Assembly: GCF_011392115.1 (NCBI RefSeq)
Contig: NZ_JAAJBT010000003.1
Coordinates: forward strand, 243,763-307,762
Direction: 5' to 3'
Origin: Flavobacterium difficile
Lineage (GTDB): Bacteria > Bacteroidota > Bacteroidia > Flavobacteriales > Flavobacteriaceae
DNA length: 64,000 nt
A program made the position numbers and the translations under genes. Below the pieces are notes generated by a model. That model saw nothing but the letters and a program-made list of their open reading frames with translations, was not told the origin of the DNA and did no database searches. Every line of letters begins with the position of its first letter. Positions within the stretch are counted from its first letter, which is position 1. Of this stretch, positions 28,968 to 38,668 are shown one piece after another.

Positions 28968-28985
28968 TTTTAAAGACCATATAAG

Positions 28986-29528
28986 ATGTCAAGAATAGGT
29001 AAAAATCCAATTGCAATTCCAGCAGGAGTAACTGTAGAAGTGAAAGATGCTGTAGTTACAGTTAAAGGAAAATTAGGCGAGCTTTCTCAGGAATATTCAG
29101 ATGTAACAATCAAAATTGAAGATAACAATGTTATCGTTGAGCGTGCATCAGATCAAAAGAATGAAAGAGCGAAACACGGACTATATCGTTCATTAATCAA
29201 TAACATGATTACTGGAGTAGCAGAAGGTTTCACAAAAGAATTAGAATTAGTTGGAGTAGGATATAGAGCTTCAAACCAAGGGCAAAAATTAGATTTAGCT
29301 TTAGGTTTTTCACACAATATCGTACTAGAAGTAGTGTCTGAAGTAAGTGTTGAAACAATCTCAGAAAAAGGTAAAAATCCGATAGTGAAATTAACTTCAT
29401 TTGACAAACAATTATTAGGACAAGTTGCTGCTAAAATCAGAGCTTTCCGTAAACCTGAACCGTACAAAGGTAAAGGTGTTAAGTTTGTTGGTGAGGAAGT
29501 AAGAAGAAAAGCAGGTAAATCAGCTTAA
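28986..29528 (+). CDS. rplF: 50S ribosomal protein L6
   Basis: 180 aa. [19 protein letters not shown] at the start and [19 protein letters not shown] near the end are diagnostic. Lies near the factor-binding site. Eighteen nt after rpsH. Confidence 0.99.
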   Translation: MSRIGKNPIAIPAGVTVEVKDAVVTVKGKLGELSQEYSDVTIKIEDNNVIVERASDQKNERAKHGLYRSLINNMITGVAEGFTKELELVGVGYRASNQGQKLDLALGFSHNIVLEVVSEVSVETISEKGKNPIVKLTSFDKQLLGQVAAKIRAFRKPEPYKGKGVKFVGEEVRRKAGKSA

Positions 29529-29539
29529 AAAATAAAGTT

Positions 29540-29890
29540 ATGTCATTAACAAAATCTGAAAGAAGACAAAGAATACAGTTCAGAATCAGAAAGACTGTAA
29601 GCGGAACTGCTGCTCAACCTAGACTTTCTGTTTTTAGAAGTAATAAAGAAATCTATGCGCAAATCATAGATGACGTAAACGGTGTTACTTTAGTTTCTGC
29701 TTCATCGAGAGATAAAGGAGTTACTACAGGTACTAAAATCGAAACTGCAACTGCAGTTGGTAAATTGATCGCTGAAAAAGCGCTTAAAGCTGGTATTTCA
29801 ACTATCACATTTGATAGAGGTGGAAATTTATACCATGGACGTGTTAAATCGTTAGCTGAAGGAGCTAGAGAAGCGGGACTTAAATTCTAA
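29540..29890 (+). CDS. rplR: 50S ribosomal protein L18
   Basis: 116 aa 5S rRNA-binding protein. [18 protein letters not shown] and [19 protein letters not shown] are conserved. Eleven nt after rplF, 3 nt before rpsE. Confidence 0.99.
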   Translation: MSLTKSERRQRIQFRIRKTVSGTAAQPRLSVFRSNKEIYAQIIDDVNGVTLVSASSRDKGVTTGTKIETATAVGKLIAEKALKAGISTITFDRGGNLYHGRVKSLAEGAREAGLKF

Positions 29891-29893
29891 GGT

Positions 29894-30418
29894 ATGTATC
29901 AAAATTATAAAAACGTAGAATTAGTTAAACCAGCAGGTCTTGAATTAAAAGATCGTTTGGTGAGTGTTAATCGTGTTACTAAAGTTACTAAAGGAGGTAG
30001 AGCCTTTGGTTTTTCAGCTATTGTTGTAGTTGGAGATGAAAACGGAGTAGTTGGTCACGGTTTAGGAAAATCTAAAGATGTTTCTGAAGCAATTGCAAAA
30101 GCAGTAGAAGATGCTAAGAAAAATTTAGTTAAAATTCCTTTAAGTGGACAATCTGTTCCTCATGAGCAAAAAGGTAAATTTGGTGGTGCAAGAGTATTCT
30201 TAATGCCAGCTTCTCACGGTACTGGAGTTATTGCTGGTGGTGCTGTTCGTGCGGTATTAGAATCAGTTGGTGTACACGACGTATTATCTAAATCTCAAGG
30301 GTCATCAAATCCTCACAACGTAGTTAAAGCAACTTTCGATGCTTTATTACAAATGAGAAGTGCTCTTACTGTTGCAAAACAAAGAGGAGTGTCTTTAGAT
30401 AAAGTATTCAAAGGATAA
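29894..30418 (+). CDS. rpsE: 30S ribosomal protein S5
   Basis: 174 aa. The double-stranded RNA-binding-like N-terminal domain contains [18 protein letters not shown]. The C-terminal domain shows [19 protein letters not shown]. Involved in decoding accuracy. Confidence 0.99.
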   Translation: MYQNYKNVELVKPAGLELKDRLVSVNRVTKVTKGGRAFGFSAIVVVGDENGVVGHGLGKSKDVSEAIAKAVEDAKKNLVKIPLSGQSVPHEQKGKFGGARVFLMPASHGTGVIAGGAVRAVLESVGVHDVLSKSQGSSNPHNVVKATFDALLQMRSALTVAKQRGVSLDKVFKG

Positions 30419-30429
30419 ATCAAGGAGAT

Positions 30430-30609
30430 ATGAAAATTTTAGTAAAACAAGTTAGAAGTAAAATCAACTGTCCACTAGACCAAAAAAGAACATTAATTGC
30501 TCTTGGTATTAAAAAAATGGGTCAAGTTGTTGAGCACGATGCAAATCCTGCTGTCCTTGGAATGGTAAATAAAGTTAAACACTTAGTTTCTGTAGAAGAA
30601 ACTAAATAA
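30430..30609 (+). CDS. rpmD: 50S ribosomal protein L30
   Basis: 59 aa, a short gene easily missed. The product starts MKILVKQVRSKINCPLDQKR and contains MVNKVKHLVSVEE at the end, the L30 pattern. It begins 11 nt after rpsE. An AAGGAG sequence ends only 2 nt before the ATG, too close to act as a normal Shine-Dalgarno site. Confidence 0.98.
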   Translation: MKILVKQVRSKINCPLDQKRTLIALGIKKMGQVVEHDANPAVLGMVNKVKHLVSVEETK

Positions 30610-30622
30610 CAATATACATGTT

Positions 30623-31075
30623 ATGAATTTAAGTAACTTACAACCAGCAGAAGGTTCTGTTCACAACCAAAACAAAAGAGTAGGTAGAGGTGAAGGTTCT
30701 GGTAAAGGTGGTACTTCGACAAGAGGTCACAAAGGAGCCAAATCACGTTCTGGTTATTCAAAGAAAATTGGTTTTGAAGGAGGTCAAATGCCTCTTCAAC
30801 GAAGAGTACCAAAATTTGGTTTCAAAAACATCAATAGAGTAGAATATCAAGGTATAAATCTTGATACATTACAAGGTTTAGTAGAAAATGGTGTAATCAC
30901 TGAAGCTGTAGATTTTACAGTTTTTGTAGATACTCGTTTGGCTACAAAAAATAGCTTAGTAAAGATTTTAGGAAGAGGTGAGCTAAAGGCAAAATTAAAA
31001 GTTAGTGCTCACAAATTTACTGCTACTGCAAAAGCTGCTATCGAGGCTGCTGGAGGAGAAGTAGTAATTCTTTAA
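30623..31075 (+). CDS. rplO: 50S ribosomal protein L15
   Basis: 150 aa. The basic Gly-rich N-terminus GRGEGSGKGGTSTRGHKGAK is diagnostic, followed by the globular domain ending AAGGEVVIL. Thirteen nt after rpmD and 11 nt before secY. Confidence 0.99.
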   Translation: MNLSNLQPAEGSVHNQNKRVGRGEGSGKGGTSTRGHKGAKSRSGYSKKIGFEGGQMPLQRRVPKFGFKNINRVEYQGINLDTLQGLVENGVITEAVDFTVFVDTRLATKNSLVKILGRGELKAKLKVSAHKFTATAKAAIEAAGGEVVIL

Positions 31076-31086
31076 TTCTCATCACT

Positions 31087-32430
31087 ATGAAGAAATTTAT
31101 TGAATCATTTATCAATGTTTGGAAAATAGAAGAACTAAAAAATAAAATTTTAGTTACTCTTGGAATTTTACTTGTGTACCGTTTTGGTTCACAAGTAACT
31201 TTACCAGGTATTGATTCAACTAAATTGCAAAGTTTATCAAACCAAACTGAAGGTGGAATAGGTTGGTTAATTAATGTTTTCACAGGTGGTGCTTTTTCGG
31301 AAGCTTCTATCTTTGCATTAGGAATCATGCCTTATATCTCTGCATCAATTGTAGTTCAGTTAATGGGAATAGCTATTCCTTATTTACAAAAATTACAAAA
31401 AGATGGCGAAAGTGGTAGAAAAACTATTAACCAGATTACACGTTGGTTAACTATTGCAATTACATTAGTTCAAGCTCCTGGTTATATTTATAATTTAAGA
31501 CAAACCTTACCAGCTGAAGCTTTTGTAAATTCTGAATTCTTTTCTTTCTTCCCTCTATTTGGGTCAGTTTTAATCATTGTTTCGGGAACTATTTTCGCAA
31601 TGTGGTTAGGAGAGAGAATCACTGAAAAAGGAATTGGTAATGGTATATCATTGTTAATTATGGTTGGAATTTTAGCAAGAATGCCTGAAGCATTCATGCA
31701 AGAATTTGCTTCAGCAATTACTAATGGTGGACCAATGAAAATCATTATTGAAGTAATTATATGGTTATTAGTAATTATAGCTACTATATTATTAGTAATG
31801 GCATTGAGAAAAGTTCAGGTTCAATACGCTAGAAGATCAGTTTCTGGTGATTTTGAATCGGATTCAATGGATGATAATAGACAATTTATCCCATTAAAGT
31901 TAAATTCTGCAGGTGTTATGCCAATTATTTTTGCGCAAGCAATTATGTTTATACCTGCTGCACTAGCTGGATTATCTAAGTCTGACACGGCTTTAAGCAT
32001 TTCAAATATGTTTAAAGATCCATTCGGTTTAGTTTATAATGTAGTTTTTGCTTTATTAATTGTTATTTTTACGTATTTTTACACCGCTATTACGGTACCA
32101 ACAAATAAAATGGCAGATGACTTAAAGAGAAGTGGAGGTTTCATTCCGGGTATTAAACCTGGTGCTGAAACAGGTGATTTCTTAGATAAGTTAATGTCTT
32201 TAATTACATTCCCAGGTTCATTATTCTTAGCTTTAATCGCAGTGTTCCCTGCTATTATTCATAGTATGTTAGATGTTCAAGGGGCATGGGCTTATTTTTA
32301 TGGAGGTACATCGTTGATTATTATGGTCGGAGTTGCAATCGATACAATTCAACAAATTAATTCATATTTGTTAAACAAACATTATGATGGTTTAATGAAA
32401 AGTGGTAAAAATAGAAAAGCTGTCGCTTAA
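31087..32430 (+). CDS. secY: protein translocase subunit SecY
   Basis: 447 aa with ten transmembrane helices, the channel of the Sec translocon in the inner membrane. Helix 2 contains GIMPYISASIVVQL, the lateral-gate region has SLLIMVGILARMP, and the cytosolic loop has KPGAETGDFLDKL. adk and map, which follow secY in many bacteria, are absent; infA follows after 6 nt. Confidence 0.99.
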   Translation: MKKFIESFINVWKIEELKNKILVTLGILLVYRFGSQVTLPGIDSTKLQSLSNQTEGGIGWLINVFTGGAFSEASIFALGIMPYISASIVVQLMGIAIPYLQKLQKDGESGRKTINQITRWLTIAITLVQAPGYIYNLRQTLPAEAFVNSEFFSFFPLFGSVLIIVSGTIFAMWLGERITEKGIGNGISLLIMVGILARMPEAFMQEFASAITNGGPMKIIIEVIIWLLVIIATILLVMALRKVQVQYARRSVSGDFESDSMDDNRQFIPLKLNSAGVMPIIFAQAIMFIPAALAGLSKSDTALSISNMFKDPFGLVYNVVFALLIVIFTYFYTAITVPTNKMADDLKRSGGFIPGIKPGAETGDFLDKLMSLITFPGSLFLALIAVFPAIIHSMLDVQGAWAYFYGGTSLIIMVGVAIDTIQQINSYLLNKHYDGLMKSGKNRKAVA

Positions 32431-32436
32431 TTAATT

Positions 32437-32652
32437 ATGGCAAAACAATCAGCAATAGAACAAGACGGAAGCATTGTAGAAGCATTATCTAATGCAATGT
32501 TTCGAGTTGAATTAGAAAACGGACATGTTGTAATTGCTCATATCTCAGGTAAAATGCGTATGCATTATATTAAGTTGTTACCCGGAGACAAGGTTAAACT
32601 TGAAATGAGTCCTTACGATTTGTCTAAAGCTAGAATTACTTATAGATATTAA
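32437..32652 (+). CDS. infA: translation initiation factor IF-1
   Basis: 71 aa S1/OB-fold protein that binds the 30S A site during initiation. [20 protein letters not shown] at the start and [20 protein letters not shown] near the end are diagnostic. A heptamer-repeat tract fills the 63-nt gap to rpmJ. Confidence 0.99.
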   Translation: MAKQSAIEQDGSIVEALSNAMFRVELENGHVVIAHISGKMRMHYIKLLPGDKVKLEMSPYDLSKARITYRY

Positions 32653-32656
32653 ATAA

Positions 32657-32712
32657 GCAATAGGCAGTAAGCATAAAGCTTAAAGCATAAGGCATATAGC
32701 ATAAAGCAATTT
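32657..32712. repeat. heptamer tandem repeat, GCATAAA type
   Basis: Eight consecutive heptamers in the infA-rpmJ gap, all beginning with GC: GCAATAG, GCAGTAA, GCATAAA, GCTTAAA, GCATAAG, GCATATA, GCATAAA, GCAATTT. The tract ends 3 nt before the rpmJ ATG, so it forms its translation initiation region. Confidence 0.85.
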
Positions 32713-32715
32713 ACA

Positions 32716-32832
32716 ATGAAAGTAAGAGCATCAGTTAAAAAAAGAAGCGCAGAATGTATTATCGTGCGTAGAAAAGGTAGATTATACGTTATTAACAAAA
32801 AGAATCCTAGATTTAAACAAAGACAAGGATAA
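32716..32832 (+). CDS. rpmJ: 50S ribosomal protein L36 (zinc-free form)
   Basis: 38 aa, a tiny gene. The product starts [20 protein letters not shown] and ends NPRFKQRQG. It has one Cys and no His, lacking the CxxC...C...H zinc ribbon of the common form. It follows a heptamer repeat tract and precedes rpsM by 2 nt. Confidence 0.97.
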
Positions 32833-32834
32833 TT

Positions 32835-33209
32835 ATGGCAAGAATAGCAGGGGTTGATATCCCAAAAAACAAAAGAGGAGTTATCGCTTTAACATACATT
32901 TTTGGTATGGGTAGAAGTAGAGCTATTGAGGTTTTAGAAAAAGCCAAAGTAAGCCAAGATAAAAAAGTACTTGATTGGAATGATGACGAAATCGGAGCAA
33001 TTCGTGAAGCGGTTTCATCATTTAAAATCGAAGGTGAATTACGTTCAGAAATTACATTAAACATCAAACGTTTAATGGATATTGGATGTCAAAGAGGTAT
33101 CCGTCATAGAGCGGGATTACCTTTAAGAGGTCAAAGAACCAAAAACAACTCGAGAACAAGAAAAGGTAAAAGAAAAACTGTTGCTAACAAGAAAAAAGCA
33201 ACTAAATAG
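32835..33209 (+). CDS. rpsM: 30S ribosomal protein S13
   Basis: 124 aa. [20 protein letters not shown] at the start; [19 protein letters not shown] near the C-terminus. Contacts the P-site tRNA and the 50S in an intersubunit bridge. Confidence 0.99.
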   Translation: MARIAGVDIPKNKRGVIALTYIFGMGRSRAIEVLEKAKVSQDKKVLDWNDDEIGAIREAVSSFKIEGELRSEITLNIKRLMDIGCQRGIRHRAGLPLRGQRTKNNSRTRKGKRKTVANKKKATK

Positions 33210-33217
33210 TAAATAAT

Positions 33218-33601
33218 ATGGCTAAGGCAACTGCAAAAAAACGTAAAGTTATCGTTGAGTCTTCTGGAGAAGCACATATTAGCGCTACTTTCAATAACAT
33301 CATCATTTCGTTAACAAACAAAAAAGGTGAAGTCATTTCTTGGTCATCAGCTGGTAAAATGGGTTTCAGAGGTTCTAAAAAGAACACTCCGTATGCTGCC
33401 CAAATGGCTGCTGAAGATTGTGGAAAAGTAGCTCTTGAAGCTGGACTAAAAAAAGTAAAAGTTTACGTAAAAGGTCCAGGGAACGGTAGAGAATCTGCTA
33501 TCAGATCTATCCATAATAGTGGAATTGAAGTAACTGAGATTATCGATGTTACTCCTATGCCTCACAATGGATGTCGTCCTCCGAAAAGAAGAAGAGTATA
33601 A
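33218..33601 (+). CDS. rpsK: 30S ribosomal protein S11
   Basis: 127 aa with the family end motif [18 protein letters not shown]. Platform protein of the 30S. Eight nt after rpsM; an 87-nt structured gap follows. Confidence 0.99.
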   Translation: MAKATAKKRKVIVESSGEAHISATFNNIIISLTNKKGEVISWSSAGKMGFRGSKKNTPYAAQMAAEDCGKVALEAGLKKVKVYVKGPGNGRESAIRSIHNSGIEVTEIIDVTPMPHNGCRPPKRRRV

Positions 33602-33617
33602 TTATTAGTATAAAACA

Positions 33618-33671
33618 AAGGTAGGAATTTAGATTATCGAAGGAAAGACCTTAATTCATAATCCCTACCTT
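33618..33671 (+). ncRNA. structured mRNA element before rpsD, candidate S4 leader
   Basis: Three nested stems: AAGGTAGG (33618-33625) with CCTACCTT (33664-33671), GATT (33632-33635) with AATC (33660-33663), and AAGG (33640-33643) with CCTT (33649-33652). It ends 17 nt before the rpsD start. S4 autoregulates its operon in other bacteria, and an S4 leader class has been described for Bacteroidia as I recall. Whether this is that class needs a covariance-model search. Confidence 0.6.
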
Positions 33672-33688
33672 AAATTAAAATTTGTAAA

Positions 33689-34294
33689 ATGGCAAGATAT
33701 ACTGGTCCAAAAACAAGAATCGCCCGTAAGTTTGGTGAAGCAATTTTCGGAGAAGATAAAGCTTTCGAAAGAAGAAATTATCCTCCTGGTCAACATGGTT
33801 TGGCAAAAAGAAGAGGTAAAAAATCTGAATATGCTGTTCAATTAATGGAAAAGCAAAAAGCTAAATATACTTATGGTATTTTAGAGCGTCAATTCAGAAA
33901 TTTATTTGAAAAAGCATCGGCCTCTTCAGGTGTAACAGGTGAAATCTTGTTACAACTTTGTGAAGCTCGATTAGATAATGTAGTTTACAGAATGGGAATT
34001 GCTCCTACTCGTAGAGGTGCACGTCAAATCGTTTCTCACAGACATATCACTGTAAATGGTGAGTTGGTTAATGTACCTTCTTATCACTTAAAATCAGGTG
34101 ATGTTGTTGCAGTTCGTGAAAAATCAAAATCCCTTGAAGCTATTGAACGTTCTTTAGCTAATAATTCTTCTGTTTATGAATGGATTACTTTTAACAACGA
34201 TACTAAAGAAGGTACGTTTGTAACTGTTCCTCAAAGACTTCAGATACCAGAAAATATTAAAGAGCAACTAATCGTAGAGTTGTATAACAAATAA
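33689..34294 (+). CDS. rpsD: 30S ribosomal protein S4
   Basis: 201 aa. [20 protein letters not shown] at the start; the S4 RNA-binding domain shows [10 protein letters not shown] and [14 protein letters not shown]. No zinc-binding Cys cluster near the N-terminus. Preceded by a structured 87-nt gap. Confidence 0.99.
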   Translation: MARYTGPKTRIARKFGEAIFGEDKAFERRNYPPGQHGLAKRRGKKSEYAVQLMEKQKAKYTYGILERQFRNLFEKASASSGVTGEILLQLCEARLDNVVYRMGIAPTRRGARQIVSHRHITVNGELVNVPSYHLKSGDVVAVREKSKSLEAIERSLANNSSVYEWITFNNDTKEGTFVTVPQRLQIPENIKEQLIVELYNK

Positions 34295-34315
34295 TAATTG
34301 ACATTAGTCGAAGAT

Positions 34316-35308
34316 ATGGCAATATTTAATTTTCAAAAGCCCGATAAAGTTATAATGATCGATTCTACCGATTTTGAAGGTAAATTCGAATTTAGACCTT
34401 TAGAACCTGGTTATGGTTTAACAGTTGGAAACGCTTTAAGAAGAGTTCTTCTTTCTGCTTTGGAAGGTTTTGCTATTACATCTGTTAGAATTGAAGGTGT
34501 TGAACATGAATTTTCAACAATTTCTGGTGTAGTAGAGGATGTAACTGAAATTATTTTAAATCTTAAGCAAGTACGTTTCAAACGTCAAATTGAAGATATT
34601 GATAATGAATCAGTTTCTATCTCACTTTCTGGTAAAGATCAAATTACAGCTGGTGATTTCCAAAAATTCATTTCTGGTTTTCAAGTTTTAAACCCAGATT
34701 TAGTAATTTGTAACTTAGATAGCAAAACAACTATCAACATGGAACTTTCTATTGAAAAAGGTAGAGGTTATGTTCCTGCTGAAGAAAATAAAAAACCAAA
34801 TGCTCCTATTGGAACTATTTTTACAGACTCTATTTATACTCCTGTAAAAAATGTGAAGTATTCTATTGAAAACTTCCGTGTTGAACAAAAAACTGATTAC
34901 GAAAAACTAGTTTTCGAAATTAAAACTGACGGTTCAATTAATCCAAAAGATGCTTTGACAGAAGCTGCTAAAACGTTGATTCACCATTTTATGTTGTTTT
35001 CTGACGAAAGAATCACACTTGAGGCGGATGAAATTGCTCAAACTGAGTCTTATGATGAGGAATCATTACACATGAGACAACTATTGAAAACTAAATTAGT
35101 TGACATGGACTTATCAGTAAGAGCGTTAAATTGCCTAAAAGCGGCTGAAGTTGATACATTAGGAGACCTAGTTTCTTTCAATAAAAACGATTTAATGAAG
35201 TTCCGTAACTTCGGTAAAAAATCATTAACTGAATTAGATGAGTTAGTGGCTAATAAAAACCTTACCTTCGGAATGGATTTAGCAAAATACAAGTTAGATA
35301 AAGAGTAA
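34316..35308 (+). CDS. rpoA: DNA-directed RNA polymerase subunit alpha
   Basis: 330 aa from the ATG at 34316. A TTG six codons upstream is in frame but would add a non-conserved extension. The N-terminal dimerisation domain has [20 protein letters not shown]. The C-terminal domain (about 255-320) has [20 protein letters not shown] and [15 protein letters not shown] for contact with UP elements and activators. A 61-nt gap that can fold precedes rplQ. Confidence 0.99.
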   Translation: MAIFNFQKPDKVIMIDSTDFEGKFEFRPLEPGYGLTVGNALRRVLLSALEGFAITSVRIEGVEHEFSTISGVVEDVTEIILNLKQVRFKRQIEDIDNESVSISLSGKDQITAGDFQKFISGFQVLNPDLVICNLDSKTTINMELSIEKGRGYVPAEENKKPNAPIGTIFTDSIYTPVKNVKYSIENFRVEQKTDYEKLVFEIKTDGSINPKDALTEAAKTLIHHFMLFSDERITLEADEIAQTESYDEESLHMRQLLKTKLVDMDLSVRALNCLKAAEVDTLGDLVSFNKNDLMKFRNFGKKSLTELDELVANKNLTFGMDLAKYKLDKE

Positions 35309-35311
35309 TTG

Positions 35312-35353
35312 CTTCATATTTTGCTCTCCATAGTGGATTGATGCAAGATGAAG
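35312..35353 (+). ncRNA. foldable element between rpoA and rplQ
   Basis: CTTCAT (35312-35317) pairs with ATGAAG (35348-35353), TTGC (35321-35324) with GCAA (35343-35346), and TCCA (35327-35330) with TGGA (35334-35337). It ends 16 nt before rplQ and has no T-run. It may be a regulatory leader for L17 or an RNA-processing site. Confidence 0.45.
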
Positions 35354-35369
35354 TCTAAAATAAAATGTC

Positions 35370-35858
35370 ATGAGACACGGAAAAAAATTCAATCATTTAA
35401 GTAGACAAACAGGTCATAGAAAAGCAATGCTTGCTAACATGGCATGTTCACTTATTGAACACAAACGTATTAATACAACTGTAGCTAAAGCTAAAGCTTT
35501 AAAACAATTTATTGAGCCGCTTGTAACAAAATCTAAAGAAGATACAACTCACAACAGACGTATTTGTTTTTCTTATTTAAGAAACAAGTATGCTGTAACT
35601 GAATTGTTCAGAGCAGTTGCTGATAAAGTTGGAGATCGTCCAGGAGGTTATACTCGTATCATTAAGTTAGGAAACCGTTTAGGGGATAATGCAGATATGG
35701 CTATGATTGAACTAGTAGATTTCAATGAAATTTATTCAACTGCAAAAAAAGAAGTTAAAAAAGCATCTACTCGTAGAGGTAAATCTAAAAAAGCTGAAGA
35801 AACAACTGGAGAAGCTCCAGCTGCTGAAACAACTGATACAACAGAAGCTTCTGAATAA
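35370..35858 (+). CDS. rplQ: 50S ribosomal protein L17
   Basis: 162 aa. [20 protein letters not shown] at the start and [18 protein letters not shown] mark the 116-residue core. A C-terminal tail of about 45 residues rich in Lys, Ala, Thr and Glu is an extension typical of this phylum. Last gene of the ribosomal superoperon, closed by a strong terminator. Confidence 0.99.
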   Translation: MRHGKKFNHLSRQTGHRKAMLANMACSLIEHKRINTTVAKAKALKQFIEPLVTKSKEDTTHNRRICFSYLRNKYAVTELFRAVADKVGDRPGGYTRIIKLGNRLGDNADMAMIELVDFNEIYSTAKKEVKKASTRRGKSKKAEETTGEAPAAETTDTTEASE

Positions 35859-35882
35859 TTATGAATCTATTGATTTAAATAT

Positions 35883-35920
35883 AAAAAAGGATAAACAAAT
35901 TTTTGTTTATCCTTTTTTTT
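35883..35920 (+). terminator. terminator after rplQ
   Basis: Perfect stem GGATAAACAAA (35889-35899) with TTTGTTTATCC (35902-35912), flanked by A-tract and T-tract. Ends the ribosomal superoperon. Confidence 0.92.
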
Positions 35921-35936
35921 TGTTAGCACTAAAATG

Positions 35937-35944
35937 TAATTTTG
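35937..35944 (+). promoter_or_regulatory. -7 element for carA
   Basis: TAATTTTG followed by CA, 21 nt before the ATG at 35966. The in-frame TTG at 35942 is part of this box, so it is not the start codon. The -33 region is weak. Confidence 0.55.
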
Positions 35945-35965
35945 CAAAATAAACAACTACAACTA

Positions 35966-37075
35966 ATGAAATACAACGACAAACAACAAGCTATTCTTCT
36001 ATTAAAAGATGGAACTATTTTCCACGGAAAATCAATTGGAATTTCAGGAACAACTTTTGGCGAAATTGCATTCAATACCGGAACAACAGGTTATCAAGAA
36101 ATTTTTACGGATCCTTCCTATTATGGCCAAATTATGGTAACTACCAACGCACATATTGGGAATTATGGTGTCAATGTCAATGAAGTAGAATCTGATAATG
36201 TGAAAATATCTGGATTAGTATGTAAAAATTTCAGCATGAATTATTCTCGTCCAGATGCTTCTGAAAGTTTATATGACTATTTTGAAAAACAAAAATTAAT
36301 TGTGATTTCAGATGTGGATACACGTGCTTTAGTAAGTTATATTAGAGACAATGGCGCTATGAACGCGATAATTTCAACCGATGGAACTTCTATTGAAGAA
36401 TTAAAAGTAATGTTAAATCAGGCTCCTAATATGGAAGGTTTAGATTTAGCTTCAGTAGTTTCTACCAAAGAATCATATTTCTTTGGAAATGAGAAGGCAA
36501 CTTATAAAATTGCAGCACTAGATTTAGGTATCAAAACTAATATTTTAAGAAACTTGGCAAAACGTGATTGTTATATTAAAGTATTTCCTTTCAATACTAC
36601 TTTTGATGAGATGAAAGCTTTTAGTCCTGATGGGTATTTCTTGTCTAACGGACCTGGTGATCCAGACCCATTGGCATCTGCTCAAGAAGTAGCAAGAAAT
36701 ATTTTAGCTGAAAATAAACCATTATTTGGAATTTGTTTAGGTCACCAAGTAATTGCTTTAGCTAACGGAATTTCAACATATAAAATGTTTAACGGACACA
36801 GAGGCATTAATCATCCAGTGAAAAATATAGTAACTGGTAAAGGTGAAATTACTTCTCAAAACCATGGATTTGCTGTGAATAAAGAAGAATTAGAAAACCA
36901 TCCTGACTTCGAATTGACTCATGTGCATTTAAATGACGGAACGGTAGCTGGAATGAGAATGAAATCTAAAAATTGTTTTTCCGTACAATACCATCCAGAA
37001 GCGAGTCCTGGACCACATGATTCAAGTTATTTATTCGATGAGTTTATCGAAAATATTAAAACTTCAAAAAACTAA
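35966..37075 (+). CDS. carA: carbamoyl-phosphate synthase small subunit
   Basis: 369 aa from the ATG at 35966. The N-terminal CPSase small-chain domain (GTIFHGKSIG, FNTGTTGYQEIFTDPSYYGQ) is followed by a class I glutamine amidotransferase domain. Its catalytic Cys lies in FGICLGHQVIALA and the His/Glu in QYHPEASPGPHD. It supplies ammonia to CarB for arginine and pyrimidine synthesis. carB is not in the window. Confidence 0.97.
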   Translation: MKYNDKQQAILLLKDGTIFHGKSIGISGTTFGEIAFNTGTTGYQEIFTDPSYYGQIMVTTNAHIGNYGVNVNEVESDNVKISGLVCKNFSMNYSRPDASESLYDYFEKQKLIVISDVDTRALVSYIRDNGAMNAIISTDGTSIEELKVMLNQAPNMEGLDLASVVSTKESYFFGNEKATYKIAALDLGIKTNILRNLAKRDCYIKVFPFNTTFDEMKAFSPDGYFLSNGPGDPDPLASAQEVARNILAENKPLFGICLGHQVIALANGISTYKMFNGHRGINHPVKNIVTGKGEITSQNHGFAVNKEELENHPDFELTHVHLNDGTVAGMRMKSKNCFSVQYHPEASPGPHDSSYLFDEFIENIKTSKN

Positions 37076-37095
37076 AACGTTATCGTTTATAAGTT
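37069..37095 (+). terminator. weak terminator candidate after carA
   Basis: AAACG (37075-37079) and CGTTT (37084-37088) pair around TTAT, with an outer AACT/AGTT pair. The T-run is short; low confidence. Confidence 0.35.
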
Positions 37096-37130
37096 TTAAT
37101 TTAATTACGAATTTCAAAATAAAATATAAT

Positions 37131-37138
37131 TAACTTTG
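37131..37138 (+). promoter_or_regulatory. -7 element for eno
   Basis: TAACTTTG, 36 nt before the eno ATG. No clear -33 box. Confidence 0.5.
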
Positions 37139-37162
37139 TTAAAATAGTAATAAAGCAATTAA

Positions 37163-38467
<1,305 letters not shown>

Positions 38468-38490
38468 GTTTGCTATAAATAAAGTTTTAT

Positions 38491-38527
38491 AAACCAATAA
38501 GCTATGCTTGTTGGTTTTTTGTTTTTT
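38491..38527 (+). terminator. terminator after eno
   Basis: Twelve-pair stem AAACCAATAAGC/GCTTGTTGGTTT (one T-G pair), loop TAT, then T-rich sequence. Confidence 0.92.
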
Positions 38528-38668
38528 TGTAACTTTTGAATTTGTTTAAAAGTATAGATTTTATATATACCTATTGTGCAATTTATCTATGCATTAATTT
38601 TAAAATTCAAGAATTAATTATTAAATTCGCAACAAACATAATTATACATATAAAATATACATATTATC

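Noticed and set aside
32657..32712. Heptamer tract as a CRISPR array
   Set aside because: Unit length is 7 nt with no spacers; no cas genes are in the window.
34298..34315. TTG start for rpoA
   Set aside because: It adds six non-conserved residues; the ATG at 34316 gives the usual 330-aa alpha subunit.
35942..35965. TTG start for carA
   Set aside because: This TTG is part of the TAATTTTG -7 promoter box.
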